Shown: in pieces, positions 49,323 through 60,521 of the stretch
How positions within the stretch are numbered: position 1 is the stretch's first letter
How the letters are laid out: every line of letters begins with the position of its first letter
Assembly (NCBI RefSeq): GCF_000142905.1
Contig: NW_013657656.1
Coordinates: 344,991-408,990, forward strand
Length of the DNA: 64,000 nucleotides
From: Thecamonas trahens ATCC 50062
Lineage: Eukaryota > Apusozoa > Apusomonadida > Apusomonadidae
Direction of reading: 5' to 3'
Program-made: the position numbers and the translations under genes
The notes under the pieces: model-generated
Seen by the model: the letters and a program-made list of their open reading frames with translations, nothing else
Database searches by the model: none
What the model was told of the DNA's origin: nothing

Positions 49323-50690
49323 TCAGCGCTTGAGATTGTCGGCGAGCTCGGCAAGGGCGTCGTAGTAAAGGTCAGACGAGTGGTCCTTGAGCATGGTATT
49401 GGAGAGAAGCAAGTTCTCAAATGTGTCATTGGGCACCTGATGGAGTCTGTACGACTCGGAGCCGATGCAATGCAGGTGGTAGACCTTGCCGGGCGGGAAG
49501 AGATTGGTCACCTCGTCGTCTTCGAGGTCGTCGTCGTCGTCGTCAGGCCGCGGCCCGCCGCGCGGGCGAACGGCACCGGCAAGGCGGCCGGCAGCCTTGC
49601 CTGCGGCCTTGGTGCCACGGCTTGCGGCCTTGCCTGCAGCCTTACCTCCGCGAGCGGCAGACTTGCCGGCGGACGACTCGCCGGCGCGCGAGGCGGCGCC
49701 GGCCAGGGCCTTGCCGGCTCGGGTCTCCTTGGCGGCCGCCAGGGCCTCCTGCTTCCACGGCGAGTCCTTGACCTCTTGACGGAGGTTGATGAGTGCCCGG
49801 GTGGAGGCGCGTGGGACGCAGTCGTCGGCGTGGACAACGGTGGTGACGTAGTCTGCGGCAGCCTCGGCGAGGTCGAGCGAGACGGCACAAGCCGGGGCAA
49901 GGACAAACGACTCGACGTCCATAAACTCTTCCTCCTTGAGCAGAATGGCAAGAAGAGCCGCTGTTCCACCGCCGAGCGAGTGACCGACAGTCATGACCGA
50001 GTACCCGTCGTGATCATTGAGGAGGGCGTAGATGTCGTCGAGGATGTTGTTCATGAACCACGAGGCGGCGGTGTAGATGCCGCGATGGGCCTTGCCGGTG
50101 AGGCACGGCTCAAGAGCAGCGGCAGCGTCTGTGATGGCGTCTGCTGCCGAGGCGGTGCCGCGGATGCCGACAACCACCTTCTGTTTGTCGTGATCGAGGG
50201 CGAGAAAGTAGGCCGGGCGGGACTTTTGCGAGGTCCAATCGGAGCGGACAATGTCATCGGCGCTCCATCCGAGAGCCTCGACAACGGCCTCATCCGAGCC
50301 TGAGTACGTGGCGAGGATGACGCGCGACCAGTAGAGCATGTGCTTGACCAGAGCCTTGTCCTTGATGGGCTTCTCCTTGAGATACGGATGCTCGCCCGAG
50401 GCCACGGCCTCCTCCGCCTTGCGCATGTGGGCCTTGCGGAGAAAGTAGAGACCGGCGGTCAGATCGGATGGCTTCCACGGACCCATATCCCGAGTTGCTT
50501 CCAGAATGGCCTTGGCCACCGACTTCATGGTCGCATCCTCGGATGGCTCATTCGCACTCGTTCCGGCTTCCTCCTCGGCTGCCGCTGCCTCTCGAGCCAC
50601 CTTGACCTTGCTCGGCTTGGGCGGCTTCTTCTTGGGCTTGGGCGGTGGTGGTGGCTCTTCCGGCGGCGGCTTGGATGACCCACATCCCAT
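49323..50690 (-). CDS. Class 3 (DAG-lipase-like) lipase with acylated N-terminus
   Basis: 455 residues. I chose ATG 50690 because it gives MGCGSSK, a textbook N-myristoylation plus palmitoylation signal, followed by a Pro/Lys linker. The alpha/beta-hydrolase core has KVVVGIRGTASAADAITD, the nucleophile elbow VGHSLGGGTAAL (Ser), HADDCVPRAS (Asp) and KDHSSDLYY (His), in the order of diacylglycerol lipases. An Ala/Gly/Lys-rich insertion and an acidic run (about 310-385) separate Asp and His, like the regulatory loop of DAGL. There are no TM helices, unlike animal DAGLs, so membrane contact should come from the lipids. Upstream spacer 50820-50880 has a poly-G tract. Confidence 0.85.
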   Translation of the reverse strand: MGCGSSKPPPEEPPPPPKPKKKPPKPSKVKVAREAAAAEEEAGTSANEPSEDATMKSVAKAILEATRDMGPWKPSDLTAGLYFLRKAHMRKAEEAVASGEHPYLKEKPIKDKALVKHMLYWSRVILATYSGSDEAVVEALGWSADDIVRSDWTSQKSRPAYFLALDHDKQKVVVGIRGTASAADAITDAAAALEPCLTGKAHRGIYTAASWFMNNILDDIYALLNDHDGYSVMTVGHSLGGGTAALLAILLKEEEFMDVESFVLAPACAVSLDLAEAAADYVTTVVHADDCVPRASTRALINLRQEVKDSPWKQEALAAAKETRAGKALAGAASRAGESSAGKSAARGGKAAGKAASRGTKAAGKAAGRLAGAVRPRGGPRPDDDDDDLEDDEVTNLFPPGKVYHLHCIGSESYRLHQVPNDTFENLLLSNTMLKDHSSDLYYDALAELADNLKR

Positions 50691-50931
50691 ACTCCTTCCT
50701 TCCTTCTCGCCTGGCAGGCTGGCCGAGTTGGGTCTGGCTCGGCCTCGGCCCCTGCTGTTCGCTGCCGACTCCTGCCCTGTGTCTCGCTGTCTGCCAAGAT
50801 GTCCGTTGAATGACGGCTGAAGTCGAAGTGAGAGTGAAGTTGTTTCGGGGGGAGGGGGGGGGGGGGGAGGGGAAAGGGGATGGATGTATGTGTGTGGTGT
50901 GGTTAGTTGTTGGCTGATTGACTTGGCTGGT

Positions 50932-52161
50932 TTAGCTGCTAAAGGCAGGGATGCCGGTGATCTGGCGGCCGAGGATGAGCTTGTGGATGGTGTCAGTGCC
51001 CTCGTAGGTCTTGACGGCCTCGAGGTTGAGGACGTGGCGGATGACGTGGTACTCGTCGGCGATGCCGTTTCCGCCGAGCATGTCGCGGGCCTCGCGGGCA
51101 ATGTCGATGGCCTTGGCGCACGAGTTGCGCTTGATGAGCGAGATCATCTCGGGGCAAAGCTCGCCGGCGTCGATGAGGCGGCCGACGCGGAGCGCGGACT
51201 GGAGGCCAAGAGCGATCTCGGTGTTCATGTCGGCAAACTTGACCTGCGAGACCTGGTTGGCGGCGAGCGGGCGGCCAAACTGCTTGCGCTCGAGCTGGTA
51301 CTCGACAGCCTTCTCCATGCAAAACTCGGCGGCGCCGAGGGTTCCCCAGGCAATGCCGTAGCGAGCCTTGTTGAGGCAGCCGAACGGGCCGCCAAGGCCA
51401 CGCGCGTTGGGCAGCAGGTTCTCGGCAGGCACCTCGACGTCGTCCATGGAGATCGAGCCGGTGATCGAGGCGCGGAGCGAGAACTTGCCGTCGATCTTGG
51501 GCGCGGTCAGGCCCGGCATGCCCTTCTCCAGGATGAAGCCGCGGATGACGCCGTCGTCGACGGTCTTGGCCCACACCACAAACACGTCGGCAATGGGCGA
51601 GTTGGTGATCCACATCTTGGAGCCTGAGAGCTTGTACGACGAGCCGTCGCTTGACGGCACCGCCCGGGTCTCCATTGAGCCCGGGTCCGACCCGTGGTTC
51701 GGCTCGGTGAGGCCAAAGCACCCGATGAGCTCGCCCGTCGCCAGCTTGGGCAAGTACTTTTCGCGCTGCGCCTCGGTGCCGTACGCGTGGATCGGGTGCA
51801 TGACCAGCGAGGACTGAACCGACATGGCCGAGCGGTAGCCCGAGTCGACCCACTCCACCTCGCGGGCAATGAGCCCGTATGCCACATGCGAGAGCCCTGC
51901 GCACCCGTAGCCGTCGATGGTGGACCCGAGCATGCCCATGGCGCCCATCTCGGCCATGATCTCCGGATCAAACCGCTCCTCGCGGTGCGCCTCCAGCACT
52001 CGCGGGAAGAGCTTCTCGCGCGTGTACCGCCGCACCGAGTCCATCACAGACACCTCCTCTTCCGTCAGCTGCTCCTCCAGCGCCAGCGGATCCTTCCAGT
52101 CGTACTTGCGCAGCGACGACGCCATCCGCGCTATCCGCCAGTACCACACCCGCACCATCAT
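50932..52161 (-). CDS. GCDH: Glutaryl-CoA dehydrogenase
   Basis: Mitochondrial FAD enzyme that oxidatively decarboxylates glutaryl-CoA to crotonyl-CoA in Lys/Trp breakdown. 409 residues from ATG 52161; the first ~20 ([20 protein letters not shown]) form a short Arg-rich presequence. The body is nearly colinear with human [91 protein letters not shown], and [18 protein letters not shown] with the catalytic Glu in YEGT. It is a clear orthologue with no oddities. Its product would feed electrons to ETF. Confidence 0.96.
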   Translation of the reverse strand: MMVRVWYWRIARMASSLRKYDWKDPLALEEQLTEEEVSVMDSVRRYTREKLFPRVLEAHREERFDPEIMAEMGAMGMLGSTIDGYGCAGLSHVAYGLIAREVEWVDSGYRSAMSVQSSLVMHPIHAYGTEAQREKYLPKLATGELIGCFGLTEPNHGSDPGSMETRAVPSSDGSSYKLSGSKMWITNSPIADVFVVWAKTVDDGVIRGFILEKGMPGLTAPKIDGKFSLRASITGSISMDDVEVPAENLLPNARGLGGPFGCLNKARYGIAWGTLGAAEFCMEKAVEYQLERKQFGRPLAANQVSQVKFADMNTEIALGLQSALRVGRLIDAGELCPEMISLIKRNSCAKAIDIAREARDMLGGNGIADEYHVIRHVLNLEAVKTYEGTDTIHKLILGRQITGIPAFSS

Positions 52162-53181
52162 AGCATTACTGATATGAGTCAATCGTCCCTCGCCCCATCG
52201 CCTCCATCACCTCCACGCTCCACCATCATTGGCTACTGAGTGCGGCGGAGGAGGCTGGGCCAGAGAGGAAGGACCAGCAGAGCACAAAGGCTCTGCCCGC
52301 AGTCCACCGCATGCCACCACAGCCCATCATGACAAGAAGTGTTTCCACCCTTGTAACAGCGACCTCTCTCCCCTTCCCCTCCCTGCCCCCCTTGAACCCC
52401 CTCTTCCTCTCTGCCTTCCCTGTCCCCCCCCCCCCCCTGGGCATACACACCTTCCCCGCCAAGGATCGTCCGGCTGACGTGTCAGGGATCGCCACCTCCT
52501 CCCTGCGCCCTCCCTTGTAGTTCCAAAGGTCGCAGCCCGCACACAAGCACCAACGCCAGCAAGCATGTTGAGACGAGTTGTGCCGCGTTGGCTCTGGGTG
52601 GGGTTCAGCCAGCTGACTGGAGCTGTGCGGGGCAGTTCCCCCCCCCCCCCCCTACCTCGGGGAAAGGGGGGGGGGGGGGATATTCGAGATCGGGGTTGAT
52701 CAAGTGACGCCAGAGAAGAAAGGGGAAGAAGACGAGAGGATGGTGGTGGGGACGGCTGCTGAGGGGTAGCTGGCTTGATGTCTGTCGGGAGCGGACGGAC
52801 GGCCGGGTACTGGCCGGGTACTGGCCGGGTACTGGCCGGGTACTGGCCGGGTACTGGCCGCTTCGTCTCTGATTCCCGGTCGCTTGATGGCGCTTGTGGC
52901 TATTGCTTCTGGTCTCGGATCGAGCTCTCGCCTGACAACATCTTCCGATCAACCGGTGGCCGTATCGGCTCACTTCCTCGGATCTGCTGGTGCTGGCACA
53001 GTGTAGCAGCTGCGACCAAACTGCACCCTTCTCCACGACGGCATACTCGGAGAGGTCAAAGGCGTAGTCGTCGTCATCATGATCAACCTTTAAAGCCATC
53101 GATCCGATTGGTCGTCTTCATGGACGATCTCGTTGAGACGGCGGCGCGAGGACAATCAAGCACACTCGACTCGAACGCGCC
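52162..53181. other. Divergent spacer with homopolymers
   Basis: Between GCDH and SLX9. Poly-C and poly-G tracts (about 52427-52437, 52638-52650 and 52667-52679) and an 11-base tandem repeat occur. No gene is convincing. Confidence 0.5.
52801..52860. repeat. 11-base tandem repeat, five exact copies
   Basis: The unit GGCCGGGTACT is repeated five times without change, plus a partial sixth copy. It contains the near-palindrome CCGGGTACTGG and lies about 320 bases upstream of SLX9. Confidence 0.95.
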
Positions 53182-54136
53182 ATGCCGAAAGCCAAGAGCG
53201 GACGAGCCAAACGCAAGGCAGCCGCGGCCGCGGTGATGCGGCGGACGACTGGACCGTCTCCTGCGGCCATTGCTACAGCTAGCACCATGAACGAAGATGA
53301 GAAGAAGCACGCTGGCCTAGTCTCACTGAGAGACGTGTTCGGTGTACGTACCGTCCGCTGCATCTCCTCCCTGCCCTGCTTACATGCTCCCTTCCCCACC
53401 GAGTGGCGGATGGGGCCGAATGATGGGCGCTCGCCTCCCATCCCTCCCCCGTTGGCGGTCATCATGCCCTGCCGACTGCACGGACTCTGCCACTCCGGAC
53501 TGTGACTCACGTACATGCGAACTGGGGGAGAGAGTGTAGGTCTCGGAAGTTGGAGCTGCAAAGGACGCACAGGATGAGCTCGAGGGCGTGGGTAACATTG
53601 ATCTCTCCATCCTGCCCAAGCGTGAGCGGCGGAGGGTCAAGGCCGCGGCGTTTGTCAAGCGGCTGGAGATCGAGGCGCAGCTGGCGAACGCCAAGGCTGA
53701 GATGCCGCTTGACCTGGCGGTCATGACCTCGACGCTTGATGAGATCCAGTCCTCGCTCGAGGAGGTCGATGCCGTCGGCAAGGCAAAGTCCGCCAAGGAC
53801 TTTAAGGGCGCTGCTGTGGCCAAACACGGTCGCACCACCCTCAAGATGCGCTCGCGGACCCGCCGCCAGGGCGTGGATCACTTTGCTCTCGTTGCTGCCC
53901 ACCCGGTCTTCCGCGACGATCCGCTGGCTGCCATCGAAGGCCACGTCCTCGCCACCGTCAAGGCCCGCAAGCCCACCCCGCGCAAGGGCAAGACAAAGTC
54001 TGGCATGGGCAAGGGTAAGGGCAAGGTCCAGAACACCCACCGTTCTGCATCGGTCAAAACCGCCCGCGCCACGCCGGGTTCTGCCCCATCGTCGCGCCGC
54101 AAGAACTTTGGCAAGTCGCAGCGCAAGCGGCGCTAA
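53182..54136 (+). CDS. SLX9: SLX9-like ribosome biogenesis factor (two exons)
   Basis: Nucleolar factor for 40S pre-ribosome maturation and export (family knowledge). I infer exon 1 at 53182-53343 (MPKAKSGRAKRKAA to LVSLRDVFG) and exon 2 at 53540-54136, both in phase 0. The joined product has 252 residues. Matching features are the basic N-terminus, LSILPKRERRRVKAAAFVKR (cf. the KKEKR...W..K helix), and the C-terminal block RRQGVDHFALVAAHPVFRDD followed by PLAAIEGHVLATV (cf. F-x-x-x-x-x-P-x-F-x-x-x-P-x-x-x-I). The Lys/Arg-rich tail is a nucleolar signal. An exon-2-only model would start at a GTG and lose the N-terminus. Confidence 0.8.
53344..53539 (+). other. SLX9 intron
   Basis: 196 bases, donor GTACGT and acceptor GAGTGTAG, phase 0. 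The donor hexamer is identical to that inferred for the tetraspan gene and close to that of CCDC61, suggesting GTACGT is a favoured donor in this genome. Confidence 0.75.
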
Positions 54137-56158
54137 GCTCTGGCGCTCGTGCGCAGCCCCAAGACAGATCAAACGCCATCGCATCGGCCTTTTTACCTGC
54201 TGCAGAAAGTGTTGCCGCGACTGCTACGAGTCGCTAACACTCGCGGCCGGAGTCACAGCCCTGAAAAAGCGGCATAACTACATGAAGGACGGTGTCGTGA
54301 GGAAAGGGGGGAGGGGAGGCCGTCGACGGTGATGATGGTGATTTCCCCGGGCCGCTGGCTCGGCGGTTGTTGCACGAAGCCCTTCATATCGTGTGTACGC
54401 GAGCTATCGATGGGCGTTCATGTACACGCGGATCACCGTGCCAATTGCCATGATGTGCTGGCAAAGATGGTCAGCACAGTAAATGCGAGGAAATCTCACG
54501 CCGTCAAGCCAGCGGAGCGACCGCTCGGCCGGCGACCGAGTGTGTGCTCAGAGTTGGCTTGGGCAGCTTTCGCCGTTCTGCAACCTTGCAAGGAGCGAGG
54601 ACGACTGATCACGTTTTTTTCACAGTCACCTGCAGCGAGCGTGTTGGTACTGGTAGCGGCCAACTTTTGGATCTGTACGACGACAACTTGCCATCGCCTA
54701 CCTTGCAGTTAACGAGACCTGGCAGCGTTGTGGATGATGGTAGTCTGGCATTCATAGGCTATGGCTACAGCATTGGGTATCGGGAATGATGGAGGGGGAC
54801 GCTGAGGCTGGGGGGGGGGGTCGGGAAGATGGGGAGGGGTACCGGCAGGGATGGGGAGTAGGGAACGGGAAGCTGCAGGCTGGGGCCTGGCCAAGTGTGG
54901 GCAATCGTCGAGTACCGGCTGGTGCTCACTGAAGCGTGATCGTTGAGAGTGTGACGACGACGCGATCAAGCCATGGAAGCACACGCCGTGTCGTGACGAT
55001 GCGGAGGATGTGAAGGGTGGTGGTAAGAGCGATGGGGTGGTAGGGAGAGGTGGAGAGATGGAGAGGTGGAGAGGTGGCGTTTGGTTGATGGGCGGGTGTC
55101 CGATCAGTGGTGGCGGCGAGCGGGAGCAGACAAAGATGATGGTTCTTCTTCGGGGCGCCGCGATTCGGCTTGAATGGAAGGATTGGCCCTGGACAGGCGA
55201 CATGCTCAACACACTGACTGCAGGCATACTTTGCAGCGCGGTTCCATACGCATGCGTATAAAAAGCGGGTTATCCACGTTTGGGACGGTGAAGGGGGCTA
55301 GATGGGGTTTGAGGTGCCACATCGAGGATGGAGTATGGGCGGTTCCCGCGTGCGGGCCGCCACGTGCACCTCGCTCACTCACCCGACCGACAGAACGGAG
55401 AGCGTCATGGCCGAGACAGCGAGGAGACGGGCAATCCAAAGGCCAAAGCAGAGCGGTGGGCGGAGTTCTGAGAGCTTGATCTCGTTCTCAACAGAGTCGC
55501 AGTCGTTGTAGTTCTCAAAGTCGAGGTGATACGTCGTCGACATGGTGATGATGATACTTGCTGTTTGACTTGAAGCGAATGGAAATTTAACGCGGTAAAG
55601 TGCGGTGTGGCGGTGCGAGTAGCTGGGTGCGAGTGGCTCTGCCAGACGGGCGAAAACGACACCATTCAAACGTTTCGAACCGGCCAGATATCATCATCAC
55701 GTCTTCCTCTCCCTCGCAAGGCAGTATCAAACACTGCACGAAGAACATGGTTGATAGAGGAAGTCAATCAAGGAGGACACTCACTCTATCTTCTTCCCCC
55801 AGGCCACCTTGAAGATCATCAGCATCAGCCAGGCAGATGGCCTGCCAGTTGGATCGGTTCGTGTGGCATGAGATTTGTTCATTGCAGGATATTCGCCCCC
55901 TCACAACCGCAGTCTCCTCCCCCTCTCTCCCCCCCTCCCTTTCCCATTCAACCGCAGCCTAGCAAGCGTGACTATAGTGACCACCTCTCGCCCACCAACC
56001 ACACCCCCCCCCCCCCCCCCCTCCTCCTCCCTCCCCTCCCCTCCCCTCCCCTCTCCCTCCTCCCTCCCACTCCTTCCCTACCCCCCCCCCCTACCCCCTC
56101 GCTCTCCCTCCGCCTCAACACCCTTCTCCCCTAACCCGCTTCGCTGACTCTGCCGGGT
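54137..56158. other. Long spacer with little coding signal
   Basis: 2 kb with no convincing full gene. A possible minus-strand short exon is at 55379-55543. Pyrimidine tracts with C runs (about 55915-56110) form the leader of the GARNL3-like gene. Purine-rich GGAGAGGTGG repeats lie near 55045-55075. Confidence 0.5.
55379..55543 (-). CDS. Possible short TM peptide or first exon
   Basis: The ATG at 55543 opens a 54-residue frame with a polar acidic start (MSTTYHLDFENYNDCDSVEN) and a hydrophobic helix (CFGLWIARLLAVSAMTLSVL). Its stop codon overlaps a strong splice-donor match (GG|GTGAGTGAG at 55383/55382). It may therefore be exon 1 of a minus-strand gene, but I could not find the following exon. 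It could equally be a chance frame. Confidence 0.35.
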   Translation of the reverse strand: MSTTYHLDFENYNDCDSVENEIKLSELRPPLCFGLWIARLLAVSAMTLSVLSVG

Positions 56159-59100
56159 ATGACGGACCGTGTTCTGCTGGACCCGTCGACAGTGATGGAG
56201 GTGGAGACGGCAGCAGGGGATGTGTTCCCTGGCTCTTCGGCTACCTTTACCATGCTCATTGATGATCCGTCGCCTGCTGTGGAATGGTACCGGAATATGT
56301 TCATTGGTCGTGATCATGTTCATTATGTGGCAAGCGATGACGAGGCCCTCGGTGGTGTGGTCATCTTCTCGGTCATGATGACGGCGGTGCAGAAAATCGG
56401 TGTCCAGTATCGGATCATTGTCTGGTCGGTCAAGTCGATTGTACGCAAAGTCATCGAAGCGCCAGCGCCAATGTCGTTTCCCGACCTCCTCACTGCCGTC
56501 GACCCGCACCTTGGCGCCCATCGCAAGCTCTTTGCCAAGCTCGACCGCGCGCATGTGACCTCGCCCTCGGCGCAGAACACGCTGCTCAAGCTCGAGAATG
56601 ATGAGCCCAAGCTCCGGATCAAGATTGGCGTCCTGTTTGCCAAGCAGGGCCAGACCGAGGAGACCGCCATGTACCAGAACGAGCACGGCTCGCCGGCGTT
56701 TGAAGAGTTCCTGGATCTGTTGGGCGACCGGGTCCGCCTCAAGGGCTTCACTGGGTACTCTGCCCAGCTCGACACGTCACACGACGGCTCAGGCACCCAC
56801 TCGGTCCACCGCTCCAAGTTTGCCGGCTACGAGATCATGTTCCACGTCTCGACGCTGCTGCAGTACGACCCGACTGACGAGCAGCGGATCCAGCGAAAGC
56901 GGTTCATCGGCAACGACATTGTCATGATTGTGTTTATGGACGGCGACACGACGTACAACATCGAGTGCATGGCGTCACAGTACACCCGGGTTGTCTTTGT
57001 TGTCCAACCTATCGACCACCCGGAGCTCGGCCCGGCCTACGCTGTCGCCGCAGGTACCATGAAGGGCCTCCGCGCTTTTGGTCCGCCGGTCTACTCGGTC
57101 TACCCGCGCTCCGAGGCCTTTATCGAGACTCTCCTCGCCAAGTGCATCAACGGCGAAAAGGCGACCATGGCGTCGACCGAGTTTGTCATCCGTGACCGCC
57201 GAACCCGCAAGGGCTACCTCGACATCTTCCACGCCGACTACGCAAACCCCAAGGCGCTGCGCAAGAAGCAGCTGCGCAAGGACAACTCGCTCGAGCTCAT
57301 TCCGGTCTACACCCAGGACCTTGCGGCGTCGACGGCGTCTGCGGCTCAGGCCTTTACCCTCGAGCTCGCCATGGACGCCTTTCCGCACCCGATCTCGGCC
57401 GTCGAGACCCACGGCGACTCGCTGCTCTTTGGCACGCCCGAGGGTCTTTACATCTCGGCCATCGGCTCGCTCGAGTGTCACAAGGTGGTCAACATGCCGT
57501 CCATCTCGCAAATTGTCGTCTCACCGACCACCGACTCGCTCCTGGTCCGGACCAACAAGCTCATTGTGGCACTCTCGCTTTCAGCTGTCCTCGCCGGCGA
57601 CTCGCCGGGTGTCGCCGTGGTCCCGGCGCGCAACCCGTCGGCGGTCGACGTGGCCACCATTGGCGAGACCACGTTCATTGCCGCCGTCCAGTGCTCGGCT
57701 GCCGGCGCCTCGGCCACCGACGGCTCGTACTCGCTCGAGGTCTTCCATGCTGCTTCTGGTGACATCACTCTCGCAAAGTCGGTCCCGCTCCGCGGCGCGC
57801 CGACGGCCCTGGCCATCGTCCCGTCGCTCCGCGGCGCGCTCATCGGCCTCGACCTGGACTTTGTCTTTGTTCCTTTCACCAACTACTTCTCCATGCCGGT
57901 CTGCACCCTCGCTACCACCAAGCCGATGCGGACTCGCCTGCTGAAGCTCCCCGATGACGCCATTGCCGGCGCCGGCGCCGCCGACCGTGCCTCGCTCGAC
58001 TCGGCCGCTGTCGCCAGACTCCTCGCCGCCGACGCCCTCACTCCCTCGGCGGCCCACGGCGTCTTTCCGCTCGCAGACTCGGGCGAGACGCTCCTCTGCT
58101 ACGACACCTTTGGCGTTGTCCTCAAGTCCGATCTCCAGCTCGACCGCAACCGCATCTTTGAGTGGGTCTCGCCGCCTGTCCACTACTTTGTGGCATCCAA
58201 CGCCCTCCTCGTCGTCGTCTATCGCACCTTTTCCGAGGTCTACTCGCTCCGCAACGGCTCATGCATCGAGTCGCATCTCGTCACCTCGCCTGCAGAGTAC
58301 TTTTGCCGCGGAAACTCGCTCTACCTGCCGTCATGGGAGCCGCTCACGTCCACTTGCTCGCTCTACCGCCTCCTGCCCAAGCCCTCGCCGTTCCTCGCCG
58401 CCAGTGCAGGAAACGCGCCCCCACCCCTCGCGCGGGCGTACTCCCGCTTCCCGGCACAGCAGTCGAGACCTACGCCTCGGTCGGCGATTGCGACTCGCTG
58501 CCGGATGTTGACCAGCTGAAGAGACCGAGCGGCGCCAAGCCGACGACCGTGGCTGACAGGCTTAAGGCCCGCGCGCCACCTAAGCGGACTCGCTCGGCCT
58601 CGGTCTTTGACCGAGTCTCGATGTTCCAGACAAAGGCCGAGGCCGCAGCCTCGATGCAGGCCCAGCCCAAGAAGCCTACCGCCGCACCGCCTGTCGCTTC
58701 GCCGCCGCTCAACAAGTCGTCGTCATCGCCGTCGGACCTGGCCTCCAAGCTCGAGGCCGCGCGCGCCGCCGCCGCTGCCGACACCGCAGGCGGCTCTGCC
58801 GCCGCCCGGACCGTCCCACCGCTGGTGCCGTCGGCGTCGGCAGCCTCAGTCGTGCTGGCCAAGCCGTCGTCCAAGCCCACCACTACCCAGCCGTCTTCGC
58901 CGTCGTCGCCGTCGTCGCCGTCGGCCTCGTCGTTTGCCTCCAAGCTCGAGCGCTTCAACTCGGAGGCCGCGCCGGCCCGGGTCCAAAAGGCCGCGCCGCC
59001 CGGACGCATCTCCAATGCCTCGCGCCGCCGCGACTTCCGCTCGCGCCGCCAGCAACTGGCAGTGGCCAAGACCACACGGTCGGCCTCGTCGTCACACGCC

Positions 59101-59256
59101 CACACTGACGCAGCTGCTGCTGCCTCGTCCTCGGCCGCCTCTTCGCGCCAAGCAGAGCGCCAGTCCAAGCGCGCCACCATCAATGACGCCGACGCCTACG
59201 ACATTGACATCGAGTCGCTCACCTCCAAGTGGGAGAGTATGGGCATGATCTCGTGA
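56159..59256 (+). CDS. GARNL3: GARNL3-like RapGAP plus citron-homology protein (frameshifted assembly)
   Basis: About 1032 residues. The Rap/Ran-GAP domain (about 40-350) carries FGxLFAKxGQ-type and catalytic-helix motifs: KIGVLFAKQGQTEETAMYQN, FEEFLDLLGDRVRLKGFTGY, GYEIMFHVSTLLQYDPTDEQ, and RFIGNDIVMIVF with the catalytic Asn thumb. LINGEKATM-like CINGEKATM follows. The CNH beta-propeller spans about 395-760 (SAVETHGDSLLFGTPEGLYI to YLPSWEPLTSTCSLYRL). That pairing is specific to GARNL3. At 58418-58422 (C run) one missing base splits the frame. Restored, it continues GVLPLPGTAVETYASVGDCD into a Ser/Ala-rich tail ending DIESLTSKWESMGMIS. Confidence 0.88.
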
Positions 59257-59489
59257 TAAACAAGTCCTCCCCTCAAAAGTTGACAAAGACTTGCACTGTT
59301 GTAAACTTTAGTCGTCGTTGCGGCGAGTGCGACTCGCCCGAGTTTCTGTGTGCCCTGCGACGAAAGTGTGCCGTAACGTCGCCGCATGGAACGTTTTCGT
59401 TCCTTACTGCGGAGCAATTCACAACGGACACGCGACATCATCACTTGACTCTGCTACTGCACCCGCCAAGGACCATAGTCAACACCATC

Positions 59490-60521
59490 ATGTCGACTCG
59501 TGCCATCCGTAGTCTCACTCTTGCTCGTGGGAGCATCCGTGTCCATCGAGTTGCAAAGCGCTCGATGTTGACGTTTGGCAACGTCTCCAACGGCAACAAC
59601 TTTGAGCGCAAGATGCGACTCTACGTCGCCAAGGACGACTTGAACCGGTCGGAGAGTATGCGGGCATGTGCCAAGTTGCACCGCGTCGACCACATCAAGG
59701 CCTATTATGGCCGCCTTCAGACCAAGATCTCGGTCCCGCTCTGGGAGTCGGCTTGGAGCCCCTCCCGCAACGGCCAGCTCCCTGGCATGGGTGAGACCGT
59801 TCTCATCGCTGGAGTTCCTTACAAGGTCATCGATGTTGTAGTGAGCCAGTCTCGTAAGAACTTTGTTGTCACCATGCGGCAGATGGCAGAGGACAGCGCG
59901 TTGGTCGATGGCCAGGACCAGACCCCAGCCCCGGTGTCGTCCCCGCCGGTGGTCGAGGTGCCGCAGCGCCCCCATCTTGTTGCCGATGACGACCACGCAT
60001 TGTTTGCCACCACGCCTGACGGAAGTCAGCATGCGCCAAGCTCGCAGCTGCGCCTACAGCCGTCTTCGCCGGTTGCGACTGTTGCGACCGGCGCAACGAC
60101 GAGCATCGCAAACGACTCGGCGGCGAGCGGCACGGCTGACGCGCCGATGAGCCGTCGATCGCCCCGCAAGCGGAAGCAGCGTGTGCTTGACAACGTCGCG
60201 CCGTCGGTGTGCAAGAAGCGCAAGACCAACCGAGGGCGGCGAGCAGCACCGGCATTTATCTGGCGTGCGGAGCAGGCCGATGTTCTCCGCGATGTCTACA
60301 ACTTGATTGCCGTTCGCGACCCAAACGTCGAGGAGGAGCGCGACATAGACGATGACGATGTCACTTACGCCGCCGAGCTTCTGGCGATCGCATGTGCCAA
60401 CGTCGGCTGCGAGGACAACGAGGAGGCGTTCAAGTTCTGGATGCGCCCGACCTCACGCAAGCGCATTCTCAACAAGCTCAAGCGGATCCGTAGCTCCCTG
60501 CAGTGGAAGCGCGCCAGCTAG
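59490..60521 (+). CDS. Putative nuclear/DNA-binding protein, unknown
   Basis: Not recognised. 343 residues from ATG 59490. Residues 40-135 form a compact-looking domain (MRLYVAKDDLNRSESMRACA, GETVLIAGVPYKVIDVVVSQ). A disordered linker follows, then a strong nuclear-signal-like stretch (RRSPRKRKQR, KKRKTNRGRR). The C-terminal ~85 residues are helical (FIWRAEQADVLRDVYNLI, FKFWMRPTSRKRILNKLKRI). The last block is distantly similar in spacing to the homeodomain-like C-terminus of the next gene, which lies in the same orientation, so the two may be related DNA-binding proteins. This is inference. Confidence 0.65.
   Translation: MSTRAIRSLTLARGSIRVHRVAKRSMLTFGNVSNGNNFERKMRLYVAKDDLNRSESMRACAKLHRVDHIKAYYGRLQTKISVPLWESAWSPSRNGQLPGMGETVLIAGVPYKVIDVVVSQSRKNFVVTMRQMAEDSALVDGQDQTPAPVSSPPVVEVPQRPHLVADDDHALFATTPDGSQHAPSSQLRLQPSSPVATVATGATTSIANDSAASGTADAPMSRRSPRKRKQRVLDNVAPSVCKKRKTNRGRRAAPAFIWRAEQADVLRDVYNLIAVRDPNVEEERDIDDDDVTYAAELLAIACANVGCEDNEEAFKFWMRPTSRKRILNKLKRIRSSLQWKRAS

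Noticed and set aside
52801-52860. CRISPR or iteron array
   Set aside because: Units are 11 bases with no spacers and no cas or rep gene; it is a eukaryotic minisatellite.
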